A stretch of 64,000 nt of DNA from Chlorobium sp. (lineage in GTDB: Bacteria > Bacteroidota > Chlorobiia > Chlorobiales > Chlorobiaceae): positions 48,798 through 112,797 of the forward strand of contig NZ_JAIOZR010000007.1 in the NCBI RefSeq assembly GCF_021740465.1, given 5' to 3'. Below the pieces are notes generated by a model that had not been told where the DNA came from, did not search any database, and worked only from the letters and a program-made list of their open reading frames with translations. Made by a program: the position numbers and the translations under genes. Position 1 is the stretch's first letter; every line of letters begins with the position of its first letter. Below are positions 8,187 through 17,538 of the stretch, one piece after another.

Positions 8187-9629
8187 TTACCGCCACCCTC
8201 CACCGAGAGAACGGTAGAGTTCCGCCATGGCTGTAAGATGCTGGCGACGGATGTCGGCAAGAGCAAGTTCGGACTGAAGATAACCGGTCTGGACGGAGAT
8301 AACCTCAAGATAGGTCGCCATGCCGCTCCTGAAGAGCATATTGGAGTTTCCGACAGCCTTTTTCAGGGTAACTACCCTCGCCGATGCGGCCCGCTCCTGC
8401 TCTCGGAGCTTGTCGAGACGTACCAGCGCATCGGAAACCTCTCCAACAGCTTTCAGAAGCGACTGCTTGAAGGTGATTTCGGCCTGTTCCCTGCGGATAC
8501 GCGACTTCTCGTACCCGGCCTTCAGCTCCCCCCGCTGGAAGATCGGCTGAAGAATGGCCCCCTGAACCAGCCCGAAAAGCGATCCGGGAGTGGTGAACCA
8601 GTTGCTGCTGCGAAAGGAGTTCAGACCACCCTGGGCGGTTATGGTGAGCGAAGGGTACATGGCTGCTTTTGCGGAAGCCATATCGGCATGCGCCTCCATC
8701 ACGGCCATCTCGGCCTCGCGCACGTCGGGGCGGTTCTGCAGCAGCGCAGCCGGAATGCCCGACGGAAGGTTGTCCGCTACCGGAAGGGAGGCGAGGCCCC
8801 TGCCTCGCAGAACCGCTCCGGGATAACTGCCCAGAAGAATACTGAGCGCATGCTCCTGCACGGCGATCTCCTGTTCGATCTGCGGCACGGTCTGCAGCAC
8901 GGCCTGCATGGCGGCTTCCTGCTGCCCGACGGCAAGCATGGTAACCTGGCCGGCGTCGTACTGCAACCGGATCATACCGAGCGTGGTGTCGGCCAGCGCA
9001 AGGTTTTTCCGTGCAATATCGAGCTGGGCGTCGAGCATCCGGAGATTGTAGTAGCCGGAGGCCACATCGGCGGCAAGTTTGGTGCGTACGGCTTTTGCCG
9101 CCTCCACGGTTTTCAGGTAACCGGCCAGTGCACCCTTCTTTTTGCTGCGGATTCTGCTCCAGATGTCAATCTCCCAGGATGTGCCCAGAGAGAGCGTATA
9201 ATCCTCGGAATAGCTTCTGCCGAGAGCCTGCTGAAGGCTCGATGCACTGAGGCTGTTGTCGGAAGGACGATTGACTGCCCCCGATGCGCCGAGCGATAAC
9301 GAGGGCAGAAAACCGAGCCGGGCCTGTTTCAGGCTCTGTTGGGCGTAGTCGATGTTTTTAAGGGCGATCTGCAGATCATGGTTCCGCACCATCGCCGTAT
9401 CGATAAGAGAAACCAGCACCGGATCGCCGAAAAAAGTGCGGTATGGAATTTCCCCGATCGCCTGCCGCTGACCGGACTGCGCCCCTGCCCCCCGGTAGGA
9501 TGCCGGAAGGTTCATCTCTGCACGCCTGTAGGGAGCCGTGGCGCTGCAGGCCGCAAGTGCCATGATGAAAAGCATGGCGAAACCGGGCACCCGCAAGGCC
9601 CTGAAGAGGTTATTTAGCTTTGGTTGCAT
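8187..9629 (-). CDS. RND efflux outer-membrane factor, NodT/OprM-type lipoprotein
   Basis: 480 residues. A signal peptide ends in the lipobox LAAC with Cys28. The body has the two repeated OEP domains rich in long amphipathic helices (for example TLGMIRLQYDAGQVTMLAV and SNMLFRSGMATYLEVISVQ) typical of TolC-like outer-membrane channels of the NodT subfamily. It completes the tripartite pump as last gene of the operon AraC - adaptor - pump - this gene, 23 bp after the pump gene. Confidence 0.93.
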   Translation of the reverse strand: MQPKLNNLFRALRVPGFAMLFIMALAACSATAPYRRAEMNLPASYRGAGAQSGQRQAIGEIPYRTFFGDPVLVSLIDTAMVRNHDLQIALKNIDYAQQSLKQARLGFLPSLSLGASGAVNRPSDNSLSASSLQQALGRSYSEDYTLSLGTSWEIDIWSRIRSKKKGALAGYLKTVEAAKAVRTKLAADVASGYYNLRMLDAQLDIARKNLALADTTLGMIRLQYDAGQVTMLAVGQQEAAMQAVLQTVPQIEQEIAVQEHALSILLGSYPGAVLRGRGLASLPVADNLPSGIPAALLQNRPDVREAEMAVMEAHADMASAKAAMYPSLTITAQGGLNSFRSSNWFTTPGSLFGLVQGAILQPIFQRGELKAGYEKSRIRREQAEITFKQSLLKAVGEVSDALVRLDKLREQERAASARVVTLKKAVGNSNMLFRSGMATYLEVISVQTGYLQSELALADIRRQHLTAMAELYRSLGGGWR

Positions 9630-9652
9630 ATCGTTCTGTTATTGAAGCCCCG

Positions 9653-12600
9653 TTAAAAATCAGGAACATCGTCCGCATCATCGAGCACCGGTGCGTGCGC
9701 CGTCTCGATGCGGTGCGCCGGACCGGAAATACGCTCCTGCAGAGCCTGAAAGATCACGAACAACACCGGAATGATGAAAATGCCGAGCATCACTCCGCTG
9801 AGCATACCACCAACCGCAGCCCAGCCGATGGAGTGGTTGCCGAGAGCCGACGGGCCGGATGCCCAGAGCAGCGGCAGGAGTCCCACCACGAAGGCGAATG
9901 AGGTCATGAGGATGGGACGAAGCCTTGCCCTCGATCCTTCGAGTGCAGAGAGCACGAGATCCTTTCCCGCCCTCCGGCGCTGAATCGAGTATTCCACGAT
10001 AAGAATGGCGTTCTTGGCCAGAAGCCCGATAAGCATGACGATCGCCACCTGAACGTAGATGTTGTTGTCGATTCCCGCCAGCTTGATGCCGAGAAACACG
10101 CCGAGAAGACCGGTCGGAATGGAAAACATCACCGCAAAAGGCAGAATGTAGCTTTCGTACTGAGCGGCAAGCAGGAAGTAGACGAATGCGAGGCAGAGCA
10201 CGAAGATGGCCGCCGCCTTGCCCCCGGACTCGGTCTCCTCGCGGCTCATGCCTTTCCAGTCGTAACTGTATCCGGCGGGAAGCGTCTCTTCGGCCACCTC
10301 CTCGACGGCGGTGATCGCCTGGCCGGTACTGTAGCCCGGTTTGACGTTGGCGGTGATGCCTATAGCGTTGAAGAGGTTGAAATGATCGACGGTTTCAGGT
10401 CCGTACACCCTTTTCAGGGAGGCCACAGAGGTGAGAGGCACCATCGATCCCGAGCGGTTCTTCACCGAAACTCCGTTCAGGGAGGAGGGATCGGCACGCT
10501 CTGAAGCTTCGGACTGCATGATCACCCGGTAGTACCTGCCGAAACGGTTGAAGTCGGAGGCCTGCATACCGCCGTAGAGCCCCTGCATAACGGTCATGAT
10601 ATCGGACGTGCTCACACCGAGCTGCTCTGCCCGGTTTGCATCGACAACCAGTTCATACTGCGGATAACCGGTATTGAAGGGAGTAAAGGCAAAGGCGAAC
10701 TCGGGACGCTGCATGATCGCACCGATAAAGCCTCCGGAAACATCGTTGAATTTCTGCAGGCTGCCGGCTGTCCTGTCCTGCAGCACGAACTCCACCCCGC
10801 TCACGTTGCCGAAACCCGGCACGGTAGGCAGGGTGAGCACATAGAACGACGCGTCGGTGAGCATGGCGAGTTTCTGGTTCATCATGCCGGTAATGGCCTG
10901 AATGTTTTTCACCTTGCCCCGCTCGGCAATCTCCCGGAGCTGAACGAACATGATGCCGGCCGATGGAGAGTTCGCTCCGGATATGATGTTCACACCCGAC
11001 ACGGAGATCACCCGCTCGACGCTCTCCTCCCTGTGCAGCAGTGCATCGGCCTCCTTGAGCACCCTGTTGGTACGTTCGAGCGATGCGCCGGGAGGAAGCG
11101 TAACCGTTATCATGGCAAAGCCGTTGTCCTCGTCGGGAATAAAGCCGGTCGGCGTGGTTCTGAACAGAATAAAGGTCATTGCCGTCACAGCCGCCAGAGC
11201 CCCCATACTCAGCCACTTGTGGTCGATAAGAAAACGCAGGTTCCGGATATACTTTTCGGTAAGTGTCGTAAAGGCGGCATTGAAGCCGCTGAAAAACCGC
11301 TCGCCAAAACCTTTGAACATGACGCGCTTCTTCCTGCCTCCATCGGCGGGAGCGGCAAGAAAAAGCGCGCAGAGCGCAGGACTCAGCGTCAGCGCGTTAA
11401 CCGCCGAAATCAGGATGGCCGTGGCCAGGGTAAAGGCGAACTGCCGGTAGAACACACCGGTAGGACCTTCCATGAAGCCGACCGGGAGGAACACTGAAGA
11501 CATCACCAGCGTAATGGAGATGATCGCTCCTGTGATTTCGCTCATGGCGGAGGCGGTAGCGGGCGTAGCCGATAGTCCCCGGTGCTCCATCTTGGCATGC
11601 ACCGCCTCGACCACCACGATGGCGTCATCCACCACGATGCCGATGGCCAGCACCAGCGCAAAAAGCGTCAGCAGGTTGATGGAGAAACCGAACAGGTTCA
11701 TGAAGAAAAAGGTACCGACAATGGCGACCGGCACGGCAATGGCCGGAATCAGCGTGGAACGGAAATCCTGCAGAAAGATGAACACTACAAGGAACACGAG
11801 TGCGAATGCTTCGAGCAGGGTGTGAACCACCTGTTCGATCGACTCGTCGAGCGATTTCTTGGTACTGTAGGGCACCGCATGACTGATCCCTTCGGGAAAG
11901 GATTCAGAGGCGTTGTCGAGCACTTTCTGCAGCTCGGTCTGGATAGCGTTGGCGTTGGAGCCCGCCGCCTGATAGATGGCCATGGTCACCGAAGGGCGTC
12001 CGTCCACCTTCGAGTTGACCGTGTAGTCATAAGAGCCGAGTTCGATACGGGCCACGTCACTGAGCCGGAGCTGCATGCCATCCTGGCCGGAACGGATGAC
12101 GATATTGCCGAAATCCTCCGTAGTGTTGAATTTTCCACGGTACTTGATGATGAACTCCATGGCTTCCCGACTCCCCTCTCCGAACTTGCCAGGAGCGGCC
12201 TCGATATTCTGCGACTGAATGGCAGCCACCACCTCCGCAGGGGTCATGTTGTAGGCTGCAAGCTGCTGGGGCTTCAGCCAGATGCGCATGGAGTAGTCCT
12301 TGTTGCCGAAAACGGTGGCCTGTCCGACTCCTGGCACCCTCTTGATATCCGGAATAAGGTTGATTTTCGCATAGTTCTGCAGAAAAGTCTCATCGTAATT
12401 CGGGCTCTCGCTGATGAGACTGATCACCATGATCATGCTGTTCTGCTGCTTCACCGTGGTGATACCGCGCTCGATAACCGCCGAAGGGAGCTGGCTTTGC
12501 GCCTGCGAGACCCGGTTCTGCACGTTCACGGCAGCCTGATCGGCATCGGTGCCCAGCTTGAAGTAGACCGTAATGGTCAGCATGCCGTCGTTGCCTGAGG

Positions 12601-12841
12601 TCGAGGTCATGTAGGTCATGTTCTCGACGCCGTTGATCGCCTCCTCGAGGGAAGGCGCAACCGAACGGGCTATGGTTTCGGCGCTTGCTCCGGGGTACAT
12701 GGCCGTGACCACCACGCTCGGAGGAGCGATGTCGGGAAACTGCGTAACCGGCAGCCTCCCCATACCCACAATGCCGAGAATAACCAGCACAATGGAAATG
12801 ACGGTGGCAAGTACCGGACGTGTTATGAATTTTTCAAACAT
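9653..12841 (-). CDS. RND multidrug efflux permease, HAE1/AcrB family
   Basis: 1062 residues, as expected for AcrB-like pumps. It has the N-terminal membrane helix and FPDIAPPSVVV start, two large periplasmic loops, and twelve hydrophobic helices. The proton-relay segment GIVVDDAIVVVE carries the paired aspartates of transmembrane helix 4. PAIAVPVAIVGTFFFM and the C-terminal GLLAKNAILIVE repeat are also typical. It would export hydrophobic compounds using the proton gradient together with the adaptor and outer-membrane factor either side. Confidence 0.95.
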   Translation of the reverse strand: MFEKFITRPVLATVISIVLVILGIVGMGRLPVTQFPDIAPPSVVVTAMYPGASAETIARSVAPSLEEAINGVENMTYMTSTSGNDGMLTITVYFKLGTDADQAAVNVQNRVSQAQSQLPSAVIERGITTVKQQNSMIMVISLISESPNYDETFLQNYAKINLIPDIKRVPGVGQATVFGNKDYSMRIWLKPQQLAAYNMTPAEVVAAIQSQNIEAAPGKFGEGSREAMEFIIKYRGKFNTTEDFGNIVIRSGQDGMQLRLSDVARIELGSYDYTVNSKVDGRPSVTMAIYQAAGSNANAIQTELQKVLDNASESFPEGISHAVPYSTKKSLDESIEQVVHTLLEAFALVFLVVFIFLQDFRSTLIPAIAVPVAIVGTFFFMNLFGFSINLLTLFALVLAIGIVVDDAIVVVEAVHAKMEHRGLSATPATASAMSEITGAIISITLVMSSVFLPVGFMEGPTGVFYRQFAFTLATAILISAVNALTLSPALCALFLAAPADGGRKKRVMFKGFGERFFSGFNAAFTTLTEKYIRNLRFLIDHKWLSMGALAAVTAMTFILFRTTPTGFIPDEDNGFAMITVTLPPGASLERTNRVLKEADALLHREESVERVISVSGVNIISGANSPSAGIMFVQLREIAERGKVKNIQAITGMMNQKLAMLTDASFYVLTLPTVPGFGNVSGVEFVLQDRTAGSLQKFNDVSGGFIGAIMQRPEFAFAFTPFNTGYPQYELVVDANRAEQLGVSTSDIMTVMQGLYGGMQASDFNRFGRYYRVIMQSEASERADPSSLNGVSVKNRSGSMVPLTSVASLKRVYGPETVDHFNLFNAIGITANVKPGYSTGQAITAVEEVAEETLPAGYSYDWKGMSREETESGGKAAAIFVLCLAFVYFLLAAQYESYILPFAVMFSIPTGLLGVFLGIKLAGIDNNIYVQVAIVMLIGLLAKNAILIVEYSIQRRRAGKDLVLSALEGSRARLRPILMTSFAFVVGLLPLLWASGPSALGNHSIGWAAVGGMLSGVMLGIFIIPVLFVIFQALQERISGPAHRIETAHAPVLDDADDVPDF

Positions 12842-12865
12842 GGACTGAACGTGTTAAACCATCGT

Positions 12866-14020
12866 TTAATTCTGCACCGCTTTGCCAAAAACCGGTTTCA
12901 CCGGCATGCCGTCCTGCAGCCTGCCGAGGCCGCTGGTCACAATCACATCACCCGGCTTCAGTTCGGCGCCGGCGATGTACCGGTCGCCGCTTTTGCCCTT
13001 TACCGTAAACGCCGTGCGGCGGACCTTTCCCGATTTGTCGAGCCTGAAAACGAAAACCTTGTCCTGCATCTCCACGGTCGCCGCCTGCGGAATCAGCAGC
13101 GCACCATCGAAGCGGCTTTCAAGCCTTACCCTGCCGGTATTGCCCGTACGGAGCAGTCCGTTCCGGTTGGGGAACACCGCCCTCACGGCAATCGCCGCCG
13201 TCGACTCGTCGAACTGCCCGCCAACCATTTCCAGCTCCCCTTTTTCCGGATACGGACTTCCGTCGGCAAGCAGCAGCGTCACCGGAGGAACGTTCATGAT
13301 TTTCTCCTCGATCGTCGCGCCGGGGTACTGGCGCCGGAACTGCATGAAATCGGCCTCGCTCATGCTGAAATATCCGTACACCTCGCGCACGTCCGAAAGT
13401 ATGGTGAGCGGCTTGCTGCCGCTCCGCTCGATCAGGCTTCCCGGGCGGAACGGTATGGTGCCGATATAGCCTCCAACCGGCGCACTGATAACCGTATAGC
13501 CGAGATTGATGCGGGCCGACTGTGCGGCCGCCCTCGCCTGCTCTACATTGGCGTTGGCCGCCTGCAGCGACGCCTTTGCGCTTTTAAGCTGAATATCGGA
13601 GACCACCTTGTTCTTCACCAGCGGAACAAGCTTGTCGACATCGAGCCTTGCTATGGCCGCCGAAGCTTCAGCCGCATGCTGCGCGGCAAGCGCCAGATTG
13701 TACTGTTCGCGGTAGAGGCGGCCGTCGATGCGGAAAAGCGGCTGACCGGCCTTGACCAGCGCACCTTCGTCCACATAGATCTTCTCCAGAATACCGTCCA
13801 CCTGCGGGCGGATTTCAACATTGATCCTTCCTTCGAGCCTGGCCGGATACTCCTGCATCACCACGGCCGCTTCAGGCCTCAGCTTCAGCGCAGCAAGGGG
13901 CATGGCCTGATGGGCGCCGGGCCCCTGCTGACCGCCGCAACCGCCAAACGCCAGCAGGGGCACAAAAAAAGCCGCAACAACCGGCATTCGAAAAAAACGT
14001 CTGTGGATCATCATCGTCAT
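12866..14020 (-). CDS. RND periplasmic adaptor (membrane fusion protein), AcrA family
   Basis: 384 residues with a lipoprotein signal ending at AFGGC (Cys28). The lipoyl-like half motif ending in VDEGALVKAGQPLFRIDG, the helical hairpin (about residues 100-165) and the beta-barrel region are in AcrA order. It links the inner-membrane pump encoded 24 bp downstream with the outer-membrane factor. It lies only 5 bp after the AraC gene. Met3 or Met4 could be the real start. Confidence 0.93.
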   Translation of the reverse strand: MTMMIHRRFFRMPVVAAFFVPLLAFGGCGGQQGPGAHQAMPLAALKLRPEAAVVMQEYPARLEGRINVEIRPQVDGILEKIYVDEGALVKAGQPLFRIDGRLYREQYNLALAAQHAAEASAAIARLDVDKLVPLVKNKVVSDIQLKSAKASLQAANANVEQARAAAQSARINLGYTVISAPVGGYIGTIPFRPGSLIERSGSKPLTILSDVREVYGYFSMSEADFMQFRRQYPGATIEEKIMNVPPVTLLLADGSPYPEKGELEMVGGQFDESTAAIAVRAVFPNRNGLLRTGNTGRVRLESRFDGALLIPQAATVEMQDKVFVFRLDKSGKVRRTAFTVKGKSGDRYIAGAELKPGDVIVTSGLGRLQDGMPVKPVFGKAVQN

Positions 14021-14025
14021 CTCAT

Positions 14026-14952
14026 TTATTTTATAGTAGGAATAGTAGGAAGTAATCCATTGCCGGTACTTGAAAGGGATACGATATGCTTGCGGAAATC
14101 TGCCGGCATATAGCCGGTCTGCGCCTTGAAAAACCTGCTGAAATAGGACTGGTCGCTGAACCCGAGTTCGAAGGAAACCTCCTTGAAGCTCTTTCTCCCG
14201 TAAGCGATTTCACGTTTGGCTTCGAGAATGAGGCGCGAGTGGAGAATGCGGGTAAGCGTCACATCAAACTTGTCGTGCAGAATCTCGTTCAGCCGTTTCG
14301 GGGTAATACCGAGGGCTGAAGCGTAGAACTCCGCATGGCGTTCCTTGCGGAAATGCTTTTCGATCATCTCGAAAAGCAGGCTCATACGCTTGCCGTTCTT
14401 GTCGAAAGAAAAATTCTTCTCCCGATGCAGGCGGGCGATATGCAACAGGAAGGTTTTGAGATAGGCAAGAAGAATGCAGAAATCGTTTTTTCCTCGGCTT
14501 TCAAGAAACATCAAATCCACAAGCTGCTGGAGCGGCGACACCGCCTCCTCGGGAATGCTGATGCCACAGTTGATGAATGGATTGAACAGGATGGTGAACT
14601 CGGGTTCCATGATGCTGCTGAAAAAATCAACGGAAAAAGCGATATAGCAGCCCGAGGGAGCCCGGCCCGAATAAGCGTGCACCTGACCGGGAGCCATGAG
14701 ATACATCAGGCCCGCCTCGACCGGATGCGGCTCGAAATCGATATAATGAAAACTCCCGGTGGACGATGTCGACCAGAGGATTTCAAAAAAATCGTGCCGG
14801 TGATGCTCTCGCACTATTTCATCCCCCAGCTCCCTGAACTCGGCTATTTCAAAAAAGCTGTTCTCAAGGCGGGCAAGCGGAATATCATGCTTGGGGTTCA
14901 CGTGTCTTTCATCAATTGTTAACCAGGTTTTGCACAATTCAGACATAAACAT
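14026..14952 (-). CDS. AraC-family transcriptional regulator
   Basis: 308 residues. The N-terminal ~150 residues form a cupin-like sensor (HHRHDFFEILW, GLMYLMAPGQVHAYSG). The C-terminal ~100 residues carry two helix-turn-helix units including FKEVSFELGFSDQSYFSRFFKAQTGYMPADFRK split over the family signature. It is the first gene of the efflux operon and ends 5 bp before the adaptor start, so it is likely co-transcribed with the pump it controls. The effector is unknown. Met3 is an alternative start. Confidence 0.9.
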   Translation of the reverse strand: MFMSELCKTWLTIDERHVNPKHDIPLARLENSFFEIAEFRELGDEIVREHHRHDFFEILWSTSSTGSFHYIDFEPHPVEAGLMYLMAPGQVHAYSGRAPSGCYIAFSVDFFSSIMEPEFTILFNPFINCGISIPEEAVSPLQQLVDLMFLESRGKNDFCILLAYLKTFLLHIARLHREKNFSFDKNGKRMSLLFEMIEKHFRKERHAEFYASALGITPKRLNEILHDKFDVTLTRILHSRLILEAKREIAYGRKSFKEVSFELGFSDQSYFSRFFKAQTGYMPADFRKHIVSLSSTGNGLLPTIPTIK

Positions 14953-15359
14953 AAAACGAAGTCACATTAAATACGATAGACAATTCTCCCTAAACATTGC
15001 ACTTTTCGAACACCCTAAAGAATGCTGCTTATCAAAAAAGCCTTTCCTTCAAGCTTAAAAAAGCTGTTCCCGCCTGCTTTTCCTACTGAAATGTACCCAT
15101 CCCCAGCCGCACAAAAAGCGATTTCTTTTCTTAATTTTTTAACCTGAACGAAACAAAGAACGCAAAGGCGAGTGTTGCGGCAGATAAGAGATAATGAACT
15201 TTTCCCCTATTGCCCGACGCCGGCGAATCGGCATATCGTCAGAACAGCGTACACATCGTCGCTATCTCTCGGGGGTTATTCTTCAGCTCAGGAAAAGCGA
15301 CATGTCGGCGGATTTCGCCATCCCCGCACACAGTTCGGGTTCAGGGCGGGAGGGGCCTG
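14953..15359. other. Intergenic region upstream of the efflux operon
   Basis: No convincing gene is seen in these ~400 bases; short open frames here lack family resemblance or overlap the methyltransferase gene in other frames. The right part should hold nothing but the 3' flank of the methyltransferase gene, and the left part the promoter of the AraC/RND operon. Confidence 0.4.
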
Positions 15360-15818
15360 TCAGCATCGCTCCAGATCGAGCAGGCGCTGCTTCAGCGGAA
15401 GGCCACCACGATAGCCGGTCAGCTTTCCGTTGATGCCGATGATGCGGTGACAGGGAATGAACACCGGAACCGGGTTTCGCCGGTTCGCCATGCCGACCGC
15501 CCGAACGGCCTTCGGGTTGCCGGCAGCCACGGCGACATCGCGGTACGAAGCTGTCCTGCCGTATGGCACTGCTGCGACATGCCGCCACACCTCGCACATG
15601 AACGGCGTGCCCGGGGGATCGAGCGGCAGATCGAACGCCCTGAGGTTTCCCTGAAGATATGCCTGCAACTGCCGGAAAGCTTCCCCAAGCAGTTCCGAAT
15701 CGCCAGGCACTGCTCCGTCCGGCACGGGGTAATGCTCGAAACAGAGGTTCGTGATCGCTCCCCCGGATTCCGCTATACCGATAAGACCTATTGGGGTCTG
15801 TTGAAAGGAAATGATCAT
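15360..15818 (-). CDS. Methylated-DNA--[protein]-cysteine S-methyltransferase
   Basis: 152 residues, the usual size of the compact Ogt form. The suicide active site is VFIPCHRIIG with acceptor Cys123; the preceding helix-turn-helix SYRDVAVAAGNPKAVRAVG and GGLPLKQRLLDLE tail are conserved. It removes O6-alkyl groups from guanine in DNA by transferring them to the cysteine. It starts 14 bp after the DUF1847 gene, so the two may share a transcript. Confidence 0.93.
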   Translation of the reverse strand: MIISFQQTPIGLIGIAESGGAITNLCFEHYPVPDGAVPGDSELLGEAFRQLQAYLQGNLRAFDLPLDPPGTPFMCEVWRHVAAVPYGRTASYRDVAVAAGNPKAVRAVGMANRRNPVPVFIPCHRIIGINGKLTGYRGGLPLKQRLLDLERC

Positions 15819-15832
15819 GGAATTGCAGCCTG

Positions 15833-16513
15833 TTAAAGATTTCGCTCCGTATCCATAATCCTCTTGTAGTAGGAACCGCTGGTATAAAGTGCTGCTGCCG
15901 GGTTGTGCGCGAGAACCCTGTCCTTGACGATGAGCGTCGTCGCCAGAGCATCGGAATGTTTGCAGAACAGGGCGTCATGCCCCACGCAAAGACCGATCAC
16001 CACGTTCAGCTCCGACTTCCAGTCGTTGAGCATTTTCGCCTGCAGAATCGGATTGCAGAGCGCCTCGAAGCTATTCGGACGGATTTTCAGCTCCTCTTCG
16101 ATGCCGATCTCCGACTTGTCGACCGAGCCGATCTTGCAGAGCACGGCATAAGGCTCAAACCCGTTCAGTTTGAGGATTTTCGAAAACAGACGGGTCTCTC
16201 CGATCAGGCCCACACAGGTGGCAAGCCCGATTTTACGGGCACCTATGCGACGGGCAAACGCAAGCACCTCCTCGACACGGGTCAGCTTGCCGTAATAGAG
16301 CCCCTCGACCTCCGCTGCCGCCCTCGCTGCAGGGGCATCGGCTTCGTCACCGCAGTAACCGGCCACAACGCTCCCGAGCGTCTGATCTTCGAGGCTCTCT
16401 CCGGGACAAAAATCCGGAAACCGGCTCTCCTGACGATAGCAGTTCAGGAACCCGCAATCCGAACAGCTCGCATCATGCGAACCACCGCTCCTTGTTTCAT
16501 GCTCACGATCCAT
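15833..16513 (-). CDS. DUF1847 cysteine-rich metal-binding protein
   Basis: 226 residues. The N-terminus has CSDCGFLNCYRQ and a further Cys in FPDFCPG, the hallmark of DUF1847; later conserved pieces are IGLATCVGLIGET, GLCVGHDALF and CKHSDAL. These proteins are predicted to bind a metal or iron-sulfur cluster and have no established activity. It lies directly upstream of the DNA methyltransferase gene. No strong ribosome-binding site precedes the ATG. Confidence 0.85.
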   Translation of the reverse strand: MDREHETRSGGSHDASCSDCGFLNCYRQESRFPDFCPGESLEDQTLGSVVAGYCGDEADAPAARAAAEVEGLYYGKLTRVEEVLAFARRIGARKIGLATCVGLIGETRLFSKILKLNGFEPYAVLCKIGSVDKSEIGIEEELKIRPNSFEALCNPILQAKMLNDWKSELNVVIGLCVGHDALFCKHSDALATTLIVKDRVLAHNPAAALYTSGSYYKRIMDTERNL

Positions 16514-16753
16514 TGATAGAAATGATTATTGCCTGAAATCAGGTACTCTTTTATAAAATCGAAAAGTTTCAGAACCCGAATTCAAACCTTTTTTTTGTAC
16601 TCGACAGTTCAACAGAGTATTCTTTTTCCTGCTGATTCACTACGAAAAACGGCTTTTTTTCCGTCCGGAAACTGCTATCTTCCGCTGCGCCCATAAATTT
16701 CGTGTCCGGAGGCTTTAGCCCCGTTAACCTTTAACATCCGAGGAAAACCGCCC

Positions 16754-17491
16754 ATGGCGAAGATCACCGAACAAGAGATCCGGACGCTTGCCTACAAACT
16801 CTGGCAGGAGCAGGGCTCTCCCGTCAATAATCGTCCTGAAGAGGACTGGACGGAGAGCGAATGGCAACTGATGACGGAAACCTTGAACGAAACCGCATCG
16901 GCAGAGGCGCAGGGAGAACACCCTGATCGCGCCCTGAACACTCCTTATGAGCCATTTAAGATAGGCCCGAGAAACGATTACCAGAACAAAATCTCTTTTG
17001 GTGGCGAAGACGGGAAGCTGCGCTGGATAGATAATTTCCGGGTACTGGGCACACTCGATACCGACATCCTGCGCGACTTCAAAAAATGCTATCCCAGATC
17101 GTTCGGAAATTTTCTGGTTTTATTCAAAACAGGATCCGTTGCGGAAAACTGGGGCGAAATTGAAGCCAACTGCTTCTATCTGAACGACGATGATGCCGCC
17201 ATTTATGCAAACGAGTCCCTTCGTGACGCGCTGAACGGCACCATCAACCCGTTCGCCCCCACGCACAGAACCGGCCCCGACTACCCTCCCTACATCTCAG
17301 GAGCGACCAATGCGACCAATGTCGAAATTCTGATACCATACAAAATCGTCAATGATTCGGGTGAAACCATATGGTGCAAATCTCTGGAATACAACCTTGC
17401 AACCGGACTGTGGCGGTATGACGATTGTCAGGCTATAAAAGCCTATACGACGTCCGACAGGGTCGTCTGGGCAATGTTCGAACGGAAGTAA
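16754..17491 (+). CDS. DUF2934 domain protein
   Basis: 245 residues, ATG preceded by GAGGA. The first ~40 residues match the DUF2934 helix pair (IRTLAYKLWQEQGSP followed by an acidic Trp-containing segment). The remaining ~200 residues, with DNFRVLGTLDTDILRDFKK and a tryptophan-rich end, I do not recognise. No signal peptide or membrane segment is visible, so it should be cytoplasmic. It is divergent from DUF1847 and convergent with the flavin reductase gene. Confidence 0.7.
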   Translation: MAKITEQEIRTLAYKLWQEQGSPVNNRPEEDWTESEWQLMTETLNETASAEAQGEHPDRALNTPYEPFKIGPRNDYQNKISFGGEDGKLRWIDNFRVLGTLDTDILRDFKKCYPRSFGNFLVLFKTGSVAENWGEIEANCFYLNDDDAAIYANESLRDALNGTINPFAPTHRTGPDYPPYISGATNATNVEILIPYKIVNDSGETIWCKSLEYNLATGLWRYDDCQAIKAYTTSDRVVWAMFERK

Positions 17492-17538
17492 CCCGCTCTG
17501 CAGGTGCACGAACCTGCTCCTCCGGTAACCCCCCGGCT

